Below are positions 52,987-63,604 of a stretch of 64,000 nt of DNA, one piece after another. The stretch's first letter is position 1, and each line of letters begins with the position of its first letter. A program made the translations under genes and the position numbers. This DNA is from Pseudomonas silvicola. Its GTDB lineage: Bacteria > Pseudomonadota > Gammaproteobacteria > Pseudomonadales > Pseudomonadaceae. The DNA is taken from positions 5,124,001 through 5,188,000 of the forward strand of contig NZ_CP093280.1 of NCBI RefSeq assembly GCF_026651855.1. Direction: 5' to 3'. The notes below the pieces were generated by a model. The model was not told the origin of the DNA. It saw nothing but the letters and a program-made list of their open reading frames with translations, and did not search any database.

Positions 52987-53025
52987 CGGCTGGAAGGGCG
53001 GCCGCCCATGGCCTCCCTTCCCCCT

Positions 53026-55260
53026 TCACCGCCCAATCAACTGCATCTGCTGGCGATAATCATCCGTTACCCGCCGCGCCTCGTCGCCACTGGCCACCAC
53101 CCGCGGGGTAATCAACACAATCAGCTCGGTACGGTCCTTGGACTTGCTGGTGCTGCCGAACAACCACCGCAACCCCGGAATACGCCCCAGGCCCGGGACG
53201 CTGGAGGTGGACTCGGCGTTGTCCTGCTTGATCAAGCCACCCAGCAATACCGTCTGCCCGCTCTGCACCGCGACTTGGGTCGACACCGAGCGCGTGGAAA
53301 TGCTCGGATTCGGCTGCGTGGTGGTGACGCTGCTGGTGTCGGCGTCGCTGACCTGTTGCTGCACGTCCAGGTACACCAGGCCGCCCGGGTTGATGCGCGG
53401 GGTCACGTCAAGGATGACGCCGGTCTGCACGTATTCCACGCTGCTCAACGTGGTGGCCGAAGTGCTGGTATTGACGGTCGTCTGGGTGATGGGGATGTTG
53501 TCGCCCACCTGAATCTGCGCCTGCTGATTGTTCATCACCACCAGCGACGGCGCCGACAGCACCTGGGTGCGGCCAGTGGTTTCCAGCGCATGCAGCGCCA
53601 CTTGCAGGTTGCTGCTGACGAACGAGTAGAACAACGAATCGGTCGACCCCAACCCTGCCCCGCCACTGCCCAATGCGCCTTGGCTGCCGCTGGTGTTGGC
53701 CACGGTAGTGCTGGAAGAGTTGCCGGCCAGTTTGCCCAGGTACCACTGCACGCCCAGGTCCAGTTCACCGGTAAGCTTGACCTCCAGGATCCGCGTCTCG
53801 ATCTGCACCTGCAACGGACGGTTGTCCAAGCGCTTGATGGCCGACTCGATCTCTTTCCACTGGGCCGGGCGGGTGCGCACCAGCAACTGGTTAGTGCCCT
53901 TCTGCGCGGTGATGCGCACGCTTTCTTCCAGGGTTTTGCCAGCAGTGCCGGTGGCAGAGGCGTCGGCGCTGCTGTCTTCGCTGTCATCACTGCCCTCATC
54001 GTCCTGGGAGGTGCTCTGCTGGGTGGCGTTGGCCTGGGTACCGAGGCTACCGCCCAACTGGCTGGTGCTGGTGCTGGTCCCGGTACCGGTGCCATTGAGG
54101 GACGACAACGTGGTAGTCCGCACGCCGGGGGCCACCTTGGCGGCACTGTCGTCCTTGATCTGGCCGTTGCCGTAGATCTGGCGCAGGTACTTGGCCAGGT
54201 CCGTGGCCTTCATGTTGCGCACGTCATACACGTACATCTGCGGCTCGTTGCCGCCGCCTTCGTCGATGGTCTTGATCCAGTCCGCCACCTCCTGCAAATA
54301 GGCCGGCTGCGAGGAAATGGCGACGATGGAATTGGTTCGCTCGTTGGGCATGAACTTGACCATGCTCGACAGCGGCATACCGCTGTCGGGGCCGAAGAGT
54401 TTCTGCAACTGCGGCATCAGCTCGGCCACCGAGGCGTGTTGCAGGCCGTAGACGCCGATGGACATGCCCTTGAGCCAGTCCACGTCGAAGGTGTCGATGG
54501 TGTCCTGGTAGTTGGCCAGTTCCTGCGGCGTGCCAGCCAGACTGAGTACGTTGCGCGCCGGGTCCACCAGCAGGAAAGCATTGTCGCGCACGAAGGGCTT
54601 GAGCAGTTTCTGCATCTCGGTAGCGGCGATGTAGCGCAGCGGGTAAAGGCGTGCCGACATGCCCGCCGTCGGCGCGGCCACCGGCATCTCGGGCACCAGC
54701 TTGCCGGCCACGGCCTGGGCGGCGGGCAGAATCACGTAGCGGTCGCCCTGGCGGATCATGGCGTTGTTGGTCCAGGACAACAGGGTTTCCAGAATCGACA
54801 GGGCCTGCTGCTTGTTCACCGGTTTTGAGGTGGAGAAGCTGACGTTGCCCTTCACGTCCTGGGCGATGCTGTAGTTGGCGTGCAACAGGTCGCCCATCAC
54901 GGTGTTGATGACCGCCTCGATGGGCTGGTCGGTGAAGTTGAACATGATGTCGCCCTGCTCGCCCGCGCCCGCGGCCGGCGCGCGGGCCGTCGCGGGGGAG
55001 CGAATGAAGCGCTGGTTGCCGACGATGACCTTGCGGGACACCGGGGCCAGCGCGGGCGCGGCAGGCGCGGCCACGGGCTCCACGGGCATCGGCGTGCGCT
55101 GGTCGCCGGTGCCGTTCAGGGCTTCATGCATCAGCGCCGGGTCATTGGCCAGGTCGTGGGCCTGGCCGCTGCAGCCGGCCAGTACCAGGGCGGCGGTCAG
55201 GCCGAGGGTCGGGGCGCGCAGGCGCGCGGCAATCGGGGTGAGGCGCAAGGTATCAGTCAT
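53026..55260 (-). CDS. gspD: Type II secretion secretin GspD (lipoprotein type), system 2
   Basis: A 744-residue secretin closely related to the system 1 copy. The lipobox LAGC has Cys30, so this is also a liposecretin. N domains run to about 380, followed by a Thr/Ser/Asp/Glu-rich linker that differs in sequence from system 1 (SEDSSADASATGTAG), then the secretin domain with the same conserved blocks. The ATG overlaps the gspC-like stop. Last gene of the second E-to-D operon, convergent with GH3-1. Confidence 0.9.
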   Translation of the reverse strand: MTDTLRLTPIAARLRAPTLGLTAALVLAGCSGQAHDLANDPALMHEALNGTGDQRTPMPVEPVAAPAAPALAPVSRKVIVGNQRFIRSPATARAPAAGAGEQGDIMFNFTDQPIEAVINTVMGDLLHANYSIAQDVKGNVSFSTSKPVNKQQALSILETLLSWTNNAMIRQGDRYVILPAAQAVAGKLVPEMPVAAPTAGMSARLYPLRYIAATEMQKLLKPFVRDNAFLLVDPARNVLSLAGTPQELANYQDTIDTFDVDWLKGMSIGVYGLQHASVAELMPQLQKLFGPDSGMPLSSMVKFMPNERTNSIVAISSQPAYLQEVADWIKTIDEGGGNEPQMYVYDVRNMKATDLAKYLRQIYGNGQIKDDSAAKVAPGVRTTTLSSLNGTGTGTSTSTSQLGGSLGTQANATQQSTSQDDEGSDDSEDSSADASATGTAGKTLEESVRITAQKGTNQLLVRTRPAQWKEIESAIKRLDNRPLQVQIETRILEVKLTGELDLGVQWYLGKLAGNSSSTTVANTSGSQGALGSGGAGLGSTDSLFYSFVSSNLQVALHALETTGRTQVLSAPSLVVMNNQQAQIQVGDNIPITQTTVNTSTSATTLSSVEYVQTGVILDVTPRINPGGLVYLDVQQQVSDADTSSVTTTQPNPSISTRSVSTQVAVQSGQTVLLGGLIKQDNAESTSSVPGLGRIPGLRWLFGSTSKSKDRTELIVLITPRVVASGDEARRVTDDYRQQMQLIGR

Positions 55261-55775
55261 GGTGCGGCTACGTGAGGAAGGGTGAGCAAAGGCGCCGCGG
55301 CCGTCGCGGGAAGGCGCGGCACCGGCAGATTCAAGGTATGCGCCTGTCCCTGGCGCTGGAACGTGGCAGTGGTGGCGCTGACCTGGGCCAAGGTCCAGCC
55401 GCTGTCCAGGGCATCACCCAGGCGCAGCTTCAGGGAGCGCTGGTTGGCCAGGCGCACCAGTGCCCAGCGCTGGTCGCCGTCGACCACCACACCGCTCAGG
55501 CGCACACCGTCCAACGTCGGCGCGCCGGCCCCGCCCTTGGCCGCGTCGGCCTGGCGGTCGGGGCTGAACAGCGGGTGCTGCCAGGCCACCTGGCGCTCGC
55601 TATCGGGCAGTTGCAGCAACGCGGGCGCGGGTACGGCCTTGACGGGGGGCGGCGAATGCTGCGCCACGGGTGCCCACCGGGGTGCGGGGTCGCCCCCCAG
55701 GCACTGCCAGGCGACGGCCACCAACAGCAGGCCATTGAGGCAAGCCAGGCCCAAGGTGCTGCGCATGAACGTCAT
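55257..55775 (-). CDS. GspC/HxcP-like inner-membrane clamp, system 2
   Basis: A 172-residue bitopic protein: one transmembrane helix (about 8-28), then a periplasmic homology region (HPLFSPDRQADAAKGGAGAPTLDGVRLSGVVVDGDQRWALVRLANQRSLKLRLGDALDSGWTL). No PDZ domain follows. The shorter linker and lack of a long tail distinguish it from the system 1 copy. It is coupled by ATGA overlaps to gspM and gspD. Confidence 0.78.
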   Translation of the reverse strand: MTFMRSTLGLACLNGLLLVAVAWQCLGGDPAPRWAPVAQHSPPPVKAVPAPALLQLPDSERQVAWQHPLFSPDRQADAAKGGAGAPTLDGVRLSGVVVDGDQRWALVRLANQRSLKLRLGDALDSGWTLAQVSATTATFQRQGQAHTLNLPVPRLPATAAAPLLTLPHVAAP

Positions 55776-56380
55776 GGCTGGGCTCCCTTGGCCGCGGCGG
55801 TCAGGTAACCGCGCAGCAGCACCTGCACCTTCAACCGCCCCGCCGGGCCTTTTTCCGGCGCGTCAGTGGCGCGGCTGATGTTCAGGGCCTCGACAAACAG
55901 GGACGGCTGGCCGTATTCGAGCTGGTGCAGCCACTGCAGCAGGGGTTCGGTGCCGCAGGCCAGGGTCAGGCTGACCTTCACGTGCCGATAGGCCTGGGTG
56001 CTGTCCTGCTCGGGCACGACCGGCATGCGCTGGCTGACCTCGCAGCCCGGGCCCAGGGCCGACACGGCCTTGACCTTGTCCACCAGCGCCTGCATCAGGT
56101 CGGCGGCGGCCGCGCTGGGGTCCTCGCCCGGCAACAAGCTGCGACGGCTGGCGGGGTCCTGACGCGCGCGCTCCAGTTCAGCCTGCAGCGCCGGCCCCTG
56201 TGCCAGCAGCCGGGCGTAGCGCTGGTGCTGGGCATCGAGTACCTGGGCCTGGTCGGCCAGCTCCGCCATGGGCGTGGCGAACCAGCTGTCGATCAACACG
56301 TACCAGGCGCCATAGAGCACCACGGCCAACAGCGCCAGGGCGCCCAGGCGGCGTTCATTGCGGGTCGGGGGTCGGCGCAT
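55772..56380 (-). CDS. gspM: GspM-like inner-membrane platform protein, system 2
   Basis: A 202-residue protein with one transmembrane helix (about 12-32), a coiled-coil stalk (AQVLDAQHQRYARLLAQGPALQAELERAR) and a periplasmic end (KVSLTLACGTEPLLQWLHQLEYGQPSLFVEALNI). It shares the SLLPGEDPSAAAADLMQAL block with system 1 (LLPGEDPSAVAADLMQQV). The start overlaps gspL by 26 bases, exactly as in system 1. Confidence 0.8.
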   Translation of the reverse strand: MRRPPTRNERRLGALALLAVVLYGAWYVLIDSWFATPMAELADQAQVLDAQHQRYARLLAQGPALQAELERARQDPASRRSLLPGEDPSAAAADLMQALVDKVKAVSALGPGCEVSQRMPVVPEQDSTQAYRHVKVSLTLACGTEPLLQWLHQLEYGQPSLFVEALNISRATDAPEKGPAGRLKVQVLLRGYLTAAAKGAQP

Positions 56381-57404
56381 CGGCGGCCTCCTGGGAAAGG
56401 TGCGCCGCCAGGGCGAAACGGTCGTTGCCGGTGTGCGAATCGGGCTGAATCACGCCCTGGAAATGCGCGCCTTGCAGGCTGTGGCAGTCCCGGGCGCGGC
56501 TGATCAGGGCGCTGGCATGACGGCTCTGGCCGCTGAGGCTGACTTCGCCGTTGTCGCGCACCTCCAGTTGCTCCAGCCAGGTGTCATCGCCCAGGCAACC
56601 GCTGAGCTCGGTCAGTAGCGCGGTGGCCGTCGGGCGCGCGGTCTTCAGCCGGGCGAGGTAACTGGCGGCGCCTTGAGTGTCCGTCAGCTCGTGGCGCACG
56701 GCCTCCAGGGTCGTCACCTGTTGACGCTGTTGGGCCACCGCTTGCGCCATGCGGTCGACCTGGGCCTGCCGCTGGCCGAGGGTCACCAGCATGAGCGCCG
56801 CCAGCAGCACCACGGCGCCCACGGCCAGCCCGCGGTTGAGCCGGGCCGTGCGCGACGGTGCCGGGCGCAGGTGCGCGGGCAGCAGGTCGATACCCAGTGG
56901 CTCGCCGTTGCCCGCCCTGGCATCGATGCCACGCAGCGTCAGGCCCGCTGCCTGGCACTGCTCGAGTATCGCAGCCAGGCGCTCGCGGCTCACCGCCACC
57001 AGCAGTACCCGTGCCTGGTCGCCGGTACGCCGCAGGGCCCGGGCCGTGAAGTGCACCTGGTCGGCGGCGAACGGCGTGTAGCGGTCCAGCTCGAAAGTCA
57101 GCACCCGTTGCAGGTCAGCGGTGGCCGCCGCGGGCAGGCTGATGGTTTGCGCCATGACTTCACGAGCGGGCAGTTCCAGTATCGCCGGGCACGTGGCATC
57201 AAGGCTGACCGGCAACGGCCACGCCAACCGCTGCACGGCCGGGCCGCTGGCCAGGCGTGCGCGCAGCGGGGTGGGCAGCAGCCCGTGCAATTCCTGCAAC
57301 CAGGCGTGCAGCCAGCGCCGGGCGCGGCTGGCCTGCCACTGCCGAACCAGGGGATAAAGCCCGTGCCGGAGGCGCTCCAGCCCATTTGGTAACCGTATCT
57401 TCAT
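56355..57404 (-). CDS. gspL: GspL-like inner-membrane platform protein (PilN domain), system 2
   Basis: A 349-residue protein. The cytoplasmic part has TFELDRYTPFAADQVHFTARAL; a transmembrane helix (about 190-210) and a periplasmic coiled-coil and ferredoxin-like end follow. It resembles the system 1 GspL but is clearly diverged. The ATG overlaps the gspK stop. Confidence 0.8.
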   Translation of the reverse strand: MKIRLPNGLERLRHGLYPLVRQWQASRARRWLHAWLQELHGLLPTPLRARLASGPAVQRLAWPLPVSLDATCPAILELPAREVMAQTISLPAAATADLQRVLTFELDRYTPFAADQVHFTARALRRTGDQARVLLVAVSRERLAAILEQCQAAGLTLRGIDARAGNGEPLGIDLLPAHLRPAPSRTARLNRGLAVGAVVLLAALMLVTLGQRQAQVDRMAQAVAQQRQQVTTLEAVRHELTDTQGAASYLARLKTARPTATALLTELSGCLGDDTWLEQLEVRDNGEVSLSGQSRHASALISRARDCHSLQGAHFQGVIQPDSHTGNDRFALAAHLSQEAADAPTPDPQ

Positions 57405-58120
57405 TCTTGCCAGCGCAGGACCCGATATGGCCTGGCGCCCTCCTTTGTCTGGGTCAACATCAGGGTTACCTGCAACGTGGTGTGGTAGCCGTTGCGCAAG
57501 CGCGCTTCGCTCTGCACCGTGATGATCGGCCCAGGGTCAGCGTCGGGCTCACGCACTGCCGGCAGCCCCAGGGCCTGAGCCAGCGCCACCGGGGCCAACG
57601 CCGGGTCGGGCTGCGCCTGGCCGGACCACACGGTGATCCACGGCACGGCACAGTGGTACAGCGCGAAGCCCATGCCGGGCAGCTCGCGGAATTCGTCCAG
57701 CTTGCGCAGCGGCACAGGGCCCTGGCGCAGATGTTCAAGCGCTTGCAGCAACGGCTCGATGGCCTGGGGCGCGGCCCCGCACGCCTTGAGCAGGCGGCTC
57801 AGGTCCGGCGCCGAAGCGGCGTTGAGGTCCAGCTTGCCGCGCTCGCTGTACAGGCTGACGCGCAGGTCGGCATCCCCCAGGCGCAATTGGTGGGGCTGGC
57901 CGTCAGCGGGCCAGCGCGCCCGGGGATCGCGGGCCTGGCGCGCCATCACGGCCTGGGCCACACCGGCCTCGGCGGCGAGCAGGGCCTGGGTATGGCTGGC
58001 CTGCCACTGGGCCTGGCGATGCTGCACCTGCACGGTGGCGGCCAGCGCGCCGAGCAAGGTTGCCAGCACCGCGAGCACCCACAGCACCACCAGCAGCGCG
58101 ACGCCGCGCTGGGCCGTCAT
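57401..58120 (-). CDS. gspK: Minor pseudopilin GspK, system 2
   Basis: A 239-residue GspK with a short leader (QRG before VALLVVLWVLAVLATLLGAL) and no +5 Glu, as expected. The soluble domain has SERGKLDLNAASAPDLSRLLKACG, matching the system 1 block. The start at 58120 overlaps gspJ by ATGA; the longer frame to 58252 is an antisense-like extension. Confidence 0.85.
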   Translation of the reverse strand: MTAQRGVALLVVLWVLAVLATLLGALAATVQVQHRQAQWQASHTQALLAAEAGVAQAVMARQARDPRARWPADGQPHQLRLGDADLRVSLYSERGKLDLNAASAPDLSRLLKACGAAPQAIEPLLQALEHLRQGPVPLRKLDEFRELPGMGFALYHCAVPWITVWSGQAQPDPALAPVALAQALGLPAVREPDADPGPIITVQSEARLRNGYHTTLQVTLMLTQTKEGARPYRVLRWQE

Positions 58121-58716
58121 GGCGTGGCCTCGCTGGCCAGGTCCAGGCGCAGGCTGACCTGCTCGGTCACCCAGGGCACCGGCCCACGCAATCGGGCCTC
58201 GACGCGCACGGCCCGGGGCAACCGCTCCGGCCAGGGCCAGGTGGCCAGCCAACCGCTGTCCTTGCCCAGGGGCGCCAGGCCGCGATAACTGAACGTCAGC
58301 TGCTCCACGTCGGGTAGCAGCACCTGGGGTTCGCCAAACGGCTGCAGGGTGGTGCCTTGCAGGCGCGCCAGGCGAACCCGCAGCCGGTGGTGCTCCAGGC
58401 TTACCTGCTGCTGGAACAGCCCGCCCCCCACCGACTCGGGCAGCGGCGCGTAGAAACTCAGGCCATGGGCCTGACCGTTGAACACCGCGGGCTTGGCCGC
58501 GGCGTCCCCCGCCGCCACCGGCAGCGCCTGGCTGATCGCACGGCGCAGATAACCTTGGGCCGCGCGCAGATCGTCCAGGCGCTGGCTGAACCGTTCGGCC
58601 TTGGCCGAAGCGCGGTTGGCGCTGACCAGCGCAGTGCCGACAAGGCCCAGCAAGATGCCAAGCAGGCTCAGCACCACGAGGATTTCCAGCAGGGTAAAGC
58701 CGCGTTCAGCCCTCAT
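58117..58716 (-). CDS. gspJ: Minor pseudopilin GspJ, system 2
   Basis: A 199-residue minor pseudopilin with prepilin site RGFTLLEILVVLSLLGILLGLVG near residue 6. The mature domain has LLPDVEQLTFSYRGLAPLGKDSGWLATWPWPERLPRAVRVEARLRGPVPWVTEQVSLRLDL, parallel to the system 1 end. Coupled to gspI by an ATGA overlap. Confidence 0.86.
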   Translation of the reverse strand: MRAERGFTLLEILVVLSLLGILLGLVGTALVSANRASAKAERFSQRLDDLRAAQGYLRRAISQALPVAAGDAAAKPAVFNGQAHGLSFYAPLPESVGGGLFQQQVSLEHHRLRVRLARLQGTTLQPFGEPQVLLPDVEQLTFSYRGLAPLGKDSGWLATWPWPERLPRAVRVEARLRGPVPWVTEQVSLRLDLASEATP

Positions 58717-59075
58717 GGCGCCAGCCCGGCGCTACGCACTTGCAGCGTACTGAAGCGAGCTTCGCGCCCCTCGGCCTTCAGGCGCAGGTCCAATTGCCAC
58801 AAACGGTCGGGGCCGGGTACCGAAGGCACCGCGGCCACGTCCAGGGTCCACTGCACGTCATCCCACTGCCCTTGGCTGCGCCCTGGCGCCAAGGGCCCAT
58901 CGCCCAGGGCGTCCATCAATGACCGGGCCGCCAGGTTCAGCCGGTCGCTGCGCTGGGTTTGCTGCAAGGCGCGGGCACTCTGGCCAAATGCGCCCAGCAG
59001 CACGGTGGCGCACAGCGCCAGCACCGCCAGCGCCGCGAGCATTTCCAGCAGCGTGAAGCCCCGTTGGTGCGTCAT
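58713..59075 (-). CDS. gspI: Minor pseudopilin GspI, system 2
   Basis: A 120-residue minor pseudopilin with the site QRGFTLLEMLAALAVLALCATVLLG near residue 6, here with the canonical FTLLE. The start at 59075 overlaps the gspH stop; the longer frame to 59249 is rejected as a shadow. It forms the tip complex with GspJ and GspK. Confidence 0.85.
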   Translation of the reverse strand: MTHQRGFTLLEMLAALAVLALCATVLLGAFGQSARALQQTQRSDRLNLAARSLMDALGDGPLAPGRSQGQWDDVQWTLDVAAVPSVPGPDRLWQLDLRLKAEGREARFSTLQVRSAGLAP

Positions 59076-59500
59076 GGCAGGTCGCGCAGGCGCACGGCGC
59101 CGGTCAGCCAGGCCACGTCCACGCGCCAACGGCGCGGCCCCTGGGTGATCAGCACGTTGCCACCGCTGGCGCCGCCGTCGGGGTAGAACTCGAACCCGGC
59201 GCCCAGGCCTTCGGCGGTCTGCACGCGCACCTGCCACTCCTTGGGCCACTGCACCGGTGGTTTGCCCGGGGCCTGCACGGTGCGCTGCTGCAAGTCGAAA
59301 CGGGCGCGGGCGGGCTGCCCGGTGACGATGGCCTGTACCCGCGCCGCACGCAGCGTGTTGACTACCTGGGCCAAGGCCTTGCGCTCACTGGCACTGTGCA
59401 GCCCGCGCTGCAGGCCATAGCCCACCAACCCCGCGGCCACGCCGATCAGCACGATCACCACCAGCATTTCCAGCAGGGTGAAGCCCCGGGCCCTGTGCAT
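59072..59500 (-). CDS. gspH: Minor pseudopilin GspH, system 2
   Basis: A 142-residue minor pseudopilin with an ordinary short leader (Phe at residue 7: ARGFTLLEMLVVIVLIGVAAGLVG). The mature part ends in WRVDVAWLTGAVRLRDLP, like the system 1 copy, whose leader is some 19 residues longer. Five bases after gspG. Confidence 0.86.
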   Translation of the reverse strand: MHRARGFTLLEMLVVIVLIGVAAGLVGYGLQRGLHSASERKALAQVVNTLRAARVQAIVTGQPARARFDLQQRTVQAPGKPPVQWPKEWQVRVQTAEGLGAGFEFYPDGGASGGNVLITQGPRRWRVDVAWLTGAVRLRDLP

Positions 59501-59505
59501 CAGCG

Positions 59506-59925
59506 TTATTCCCAGTTGCCCAGGTCAGCGTTGTAGCCGTCGCCGCCGGGTTGGCCGTCCTGGCCATAGAAGATCAGGTCGAAGCTGCCGTGTTCACCGG
59601 GGAAGCGGTAGCCGAAGGCATGGCCGAACGGGTCTTTGAGGTCCGATGGCTTGGCGTACGGGCCGGCCCAGTTGCCGCCGTTGCTCGGCTTGGTCACCAA
59701 CTGGTTGAGGGTGGCCGGCGGCGAACCCACGTCCAACGCGTAGCTTTCCACCTTCATGCTCAGGCTGGCCAGTTGCGCCTTGCCGGCGCCGTACTTGCCC
59801 TTGTCGACGTTACCGCCCACCTGGCGCACGACGATGGTGGCGACGATGCCCAGCAGCACGATCACGGCGAGCATTTCCAGCAAGGTAAAACCGCCCTGGC
59901 GACGGGCCGACTTCATGGTTTTCAT
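59506..59925 (-). CDS. gspG: Major pseudopilin GspG, system 2
   Basis: A 139-residue major pseudopilin, nearly the same as the system 1 copy from the prepilin site (GFTLLEML, Phe at about residue 13) to the last residue (GYNADLGNWE). Differences cluster in one surface loop (about residues 80-95). A second ATG at 59916 would shorten the leader by three residues. Confidence 0.9.
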   Translation of the reverse strand: MKTMKSARRQGGFTLLEMLAVIVLLGIVATIVVRQVGGNVDKGKYGAGKAQLASLSMKVESYALDVGSPPATLNQLVTKPSNGGNWAGPYAKPSDLKDPFGHAFGYRFPGEHGSFDLIFYGQDGQPGGDGYNADLGNWE

Positions 59926-59938
59926 GGGGTTGGTTCCT

Positions 59939-61132
59939 TTAAATGTTACTGGTGAGGCTCATCAGCGGCAGCATGATGGCGAGCATGATCACGGCGACCA
60001 TCACGGCCATGACCACGGTAAGGCTGGGCACCAGGGCAGCGAGCAGGCGGTCGATGCCGCGCTTGGCTTCCACGTCGAACACCTCGGCGACTTTCAGCAG
60101 CATGCTGTCCAGCTCGCCGGCCTGTTCGCCGACGTCGATCATCTGAATGGCCAGTTCCGGCAGCAGCGGTTGCTGGCCAAACGCGCTGGCCAACGTGCCG
60201 CCGCCCTTGACCCACTCGGTGGCGTGTTCGACCTGGGCGACGACGGCGCGGTTGCTGCACACCTGGCGCACGATCTGCAGCGCCTGCAGCAGCGCCACGC
60301 CGTTGCTGAGCAAGGTGCCGAGGGTGCGCGCCAGGCGGGCGGCCTCGATGCGTTGCAGCAGCGGGCCGATGACCTTGATGCGCAACAGGCGCCGGTCGTT
60401 GCGCTGGCGCCGGGTCGGGTCGCGCAGGGCGATCGCCGTGCCCCAGATGGCCACGATGAGCCCGGCAAGCACCATCAGGCCCCAGGCGCTGAGAAACTCG
60501 CCCAGCGCCAGAATCACCTGGGTAATCAGCGGAATGGGAACGCCCAGGTCGCGGAAAATCGGCACGAACTGCGGCACCACGTAAGCCAGCAGCAAGGCCA
60601 GGGAACCCAGCACGCCGACGATCAGGAACGCCGGGTAGATCAGCGCGTTGATCACTTCGCCGCGCAGGGTCTGGCTGCGCTCCAGGTAATCGCTGAGCTG
60701 GCGCAGGGTGTTTTCCAGAGCGCCGCCGGCCTCGCCGGCGCGGACCATGCTGATGTAGAGGGTGGAGAACTGCCCGCCCTCCTCTTCCAGCGCCTGGGAC
60801 AAGGGCTTGCCGGCTTTCACCTGTTCGCGGATGCGTTCGATCAGGGCGTGGGCCTTGGGCGCCTGGGTCTGCTTGAGCAGGATGCCCAGCGAGCGTTCCA
60901 GGGGTTGGCCGGCGCCCAGCAGGGTCGCCAGTTGCTGGGTGAAACTGACCAGGGCGGCGCCGTTGAGGGCCACGCTGCCACGGGACAGCCGCTGGCTGCC
61001 CGCTTCCAGGTTCAACACCAGCCAGCCGCGGGCCTGCAGGTGCGCCAGGGCAACACGCTCATCGGCGGCCTCCAGGTTGCCTTTCTGCGTGGCGCCGTCA
61101 GCGTCCAGCGCGCGGTAGCGGAATGTGGCCAT
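59939..61132 (-). CDS. gspF: Inner-membrane platform protein GspF, system 2
   Basis: A 397-residue polytopic GspF/PilC-type protein with ISMVRAGEAGGALENTLRQLSDYLERSQ and the same LPLMSLTSNI end as system 1. ATG 61132 (MATFRYRAL) is used; the longer frame to 61204 runs into gspE. Only one base separates it from the gspE stop, so coupling is likely. Confidence 0.9.
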   Translation of the reverse strand: MATFRYRALDADGATQKGNLEAADERVALAHLQARGWLVLNLEAGSQRLSRGSVALNGAALVSFTQQLATLLGAGQPLERSLGILLKQTQAPKAHALIERIREQVKAGKPLSQALEEEGGQFSTLYISMVRAGEAGGALENTLRQLSDYLERSQTLRGEVINALIYPAFLIVGVLGSLALLLAYVVPQFVPIFRDLGVPIPLITQVILALGEFLSAWGLMVLAGLIVAIWGTAIALRDPTRRQRNDRRLLRIKVIGPLLQRIEAARLARTLGTLLSNGVALLQALQIVRQVCSNRAVVAQVEHATEWVKGGGTLASAFGQQPLLPELAIQMIDVGEQAGELDSMLLKVAEVFDVEAKRGIDRLLAALVPSLTVVMAVMVAVIMLAIMLPLMSLTSNI

Positions 61133-61133
61133 G

Positions 61134-62843
<1,710 letters not shown>

Positions 62844-63355
62844 TATACTTCTTGGCGATACGCCACTGGCGCCACGCGGTATTAACGGCGCAGCCAGATA
62901 TTGATGATTTATTAAATACCCCGGTTCAGCCACGCAACTAACTGGCAACTAAGCAGGGAAACACAAGCCAGAATGGGTGCAACTATAAAGGCGCAGATTT
63001 CAACGCTGACACAGCTTAACAGATGCTAAAACCTAACTGCAATTAGGTTTACTAAATAGCAATTTATCGCTCACTATTGGCGTGATTACGGTTGATAACG
63101 GCCATTTTTATTGATTTTTACGCAATTAAAATAAAGAAAACCATCCTAATCTCGATTTTTTCATGCAGCCGAAGATCGGAAAAATCGACCTCCACCCTGC
63201 CCTTTTCATGCAGTTTGTCGCGTTTGAAAAAATATCTTTGCGAACATTGAACTTTTAAAGGCATCATCCGGACTTACTCTTCGGCCGCGCTTTCGCCTTC
63301 TTTAATCGATCGCCGCCGACTTGCTATTACCTAGCCATCATCTGAGACATTATTG
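62844..63355. other. AT-rich divergent region between T2SS-2 and GH3-2
   Basis: A 512-base gap, strongly AT-rich between about 62990 and 63260, in contrast to the GC-rich genes on both sides. It contains an 8-base inverted repeat (63029-63050) and a direct repeat GCAACTA (62934-62940, 62945-62951). It corresponds in position to the AT-rich gap before GH3-1. No promoter is clear enough to call. Confidence 0.6.
63029..63050. repeat. Small inverted repeat in the AT-rich gap
   Basis: AAACCTAA (63029-63036) and TTAGGTTT (63043-63050) with a 6-base centre. It could be a small hairpin or a binding site; there is no flanking signal to decide. Confidence 0.35.
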
Positions 63356-63604
63356 ATGAAACAGCTCATATTACCTGTCATGGGTACTGTACTTCTGTGC
63401 GCCCAGAGTTTTGTCGCCTGCGCGGCGGACTCAACATCTGGCACCGGCACTTCTTCCATGCAGGAAGTTCGCCAGCAGATCGAAGCCAAGCGCGACCAGA
63501 TCTCTGGTGTCGACCGCGTGCAGACCACCACCCAGACCGCCACCCCGGTGGATGACGCCCCGATCGTCACTGACGACGCCCCTGCTCAGGAGCAGCAACA
63601 ATGA
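63356..63604 (+). CDS. Small exported peptide upstream of GH3-2
   Basis: An 82-residue protein with a Sec signal peptide (about 1-24, hydrophobic LILPVMGTVLLCAQSFVACAA), then a hydrophilic mature part rich in Thr, Asp, Gln and Glu (VDDAPIVTDDAPAQEQQQ). The ATG at 63356 is used; a TTG directly before it is the alternative. Its TGA overlaps the ATG of the GH3-2 gene (ATGA), so the pair is co-translated. No known family recognised. It differs in sequence from the peptide near gspE1. Confidence 0.65.
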   Translation: MKQLILPVMGTVLLCAQSFVACAADSTSGTGTSSMQEVRQQIEAKRDQISGVDRVQTTTQTATPVDDAPIVTDDAPAQEQQQ

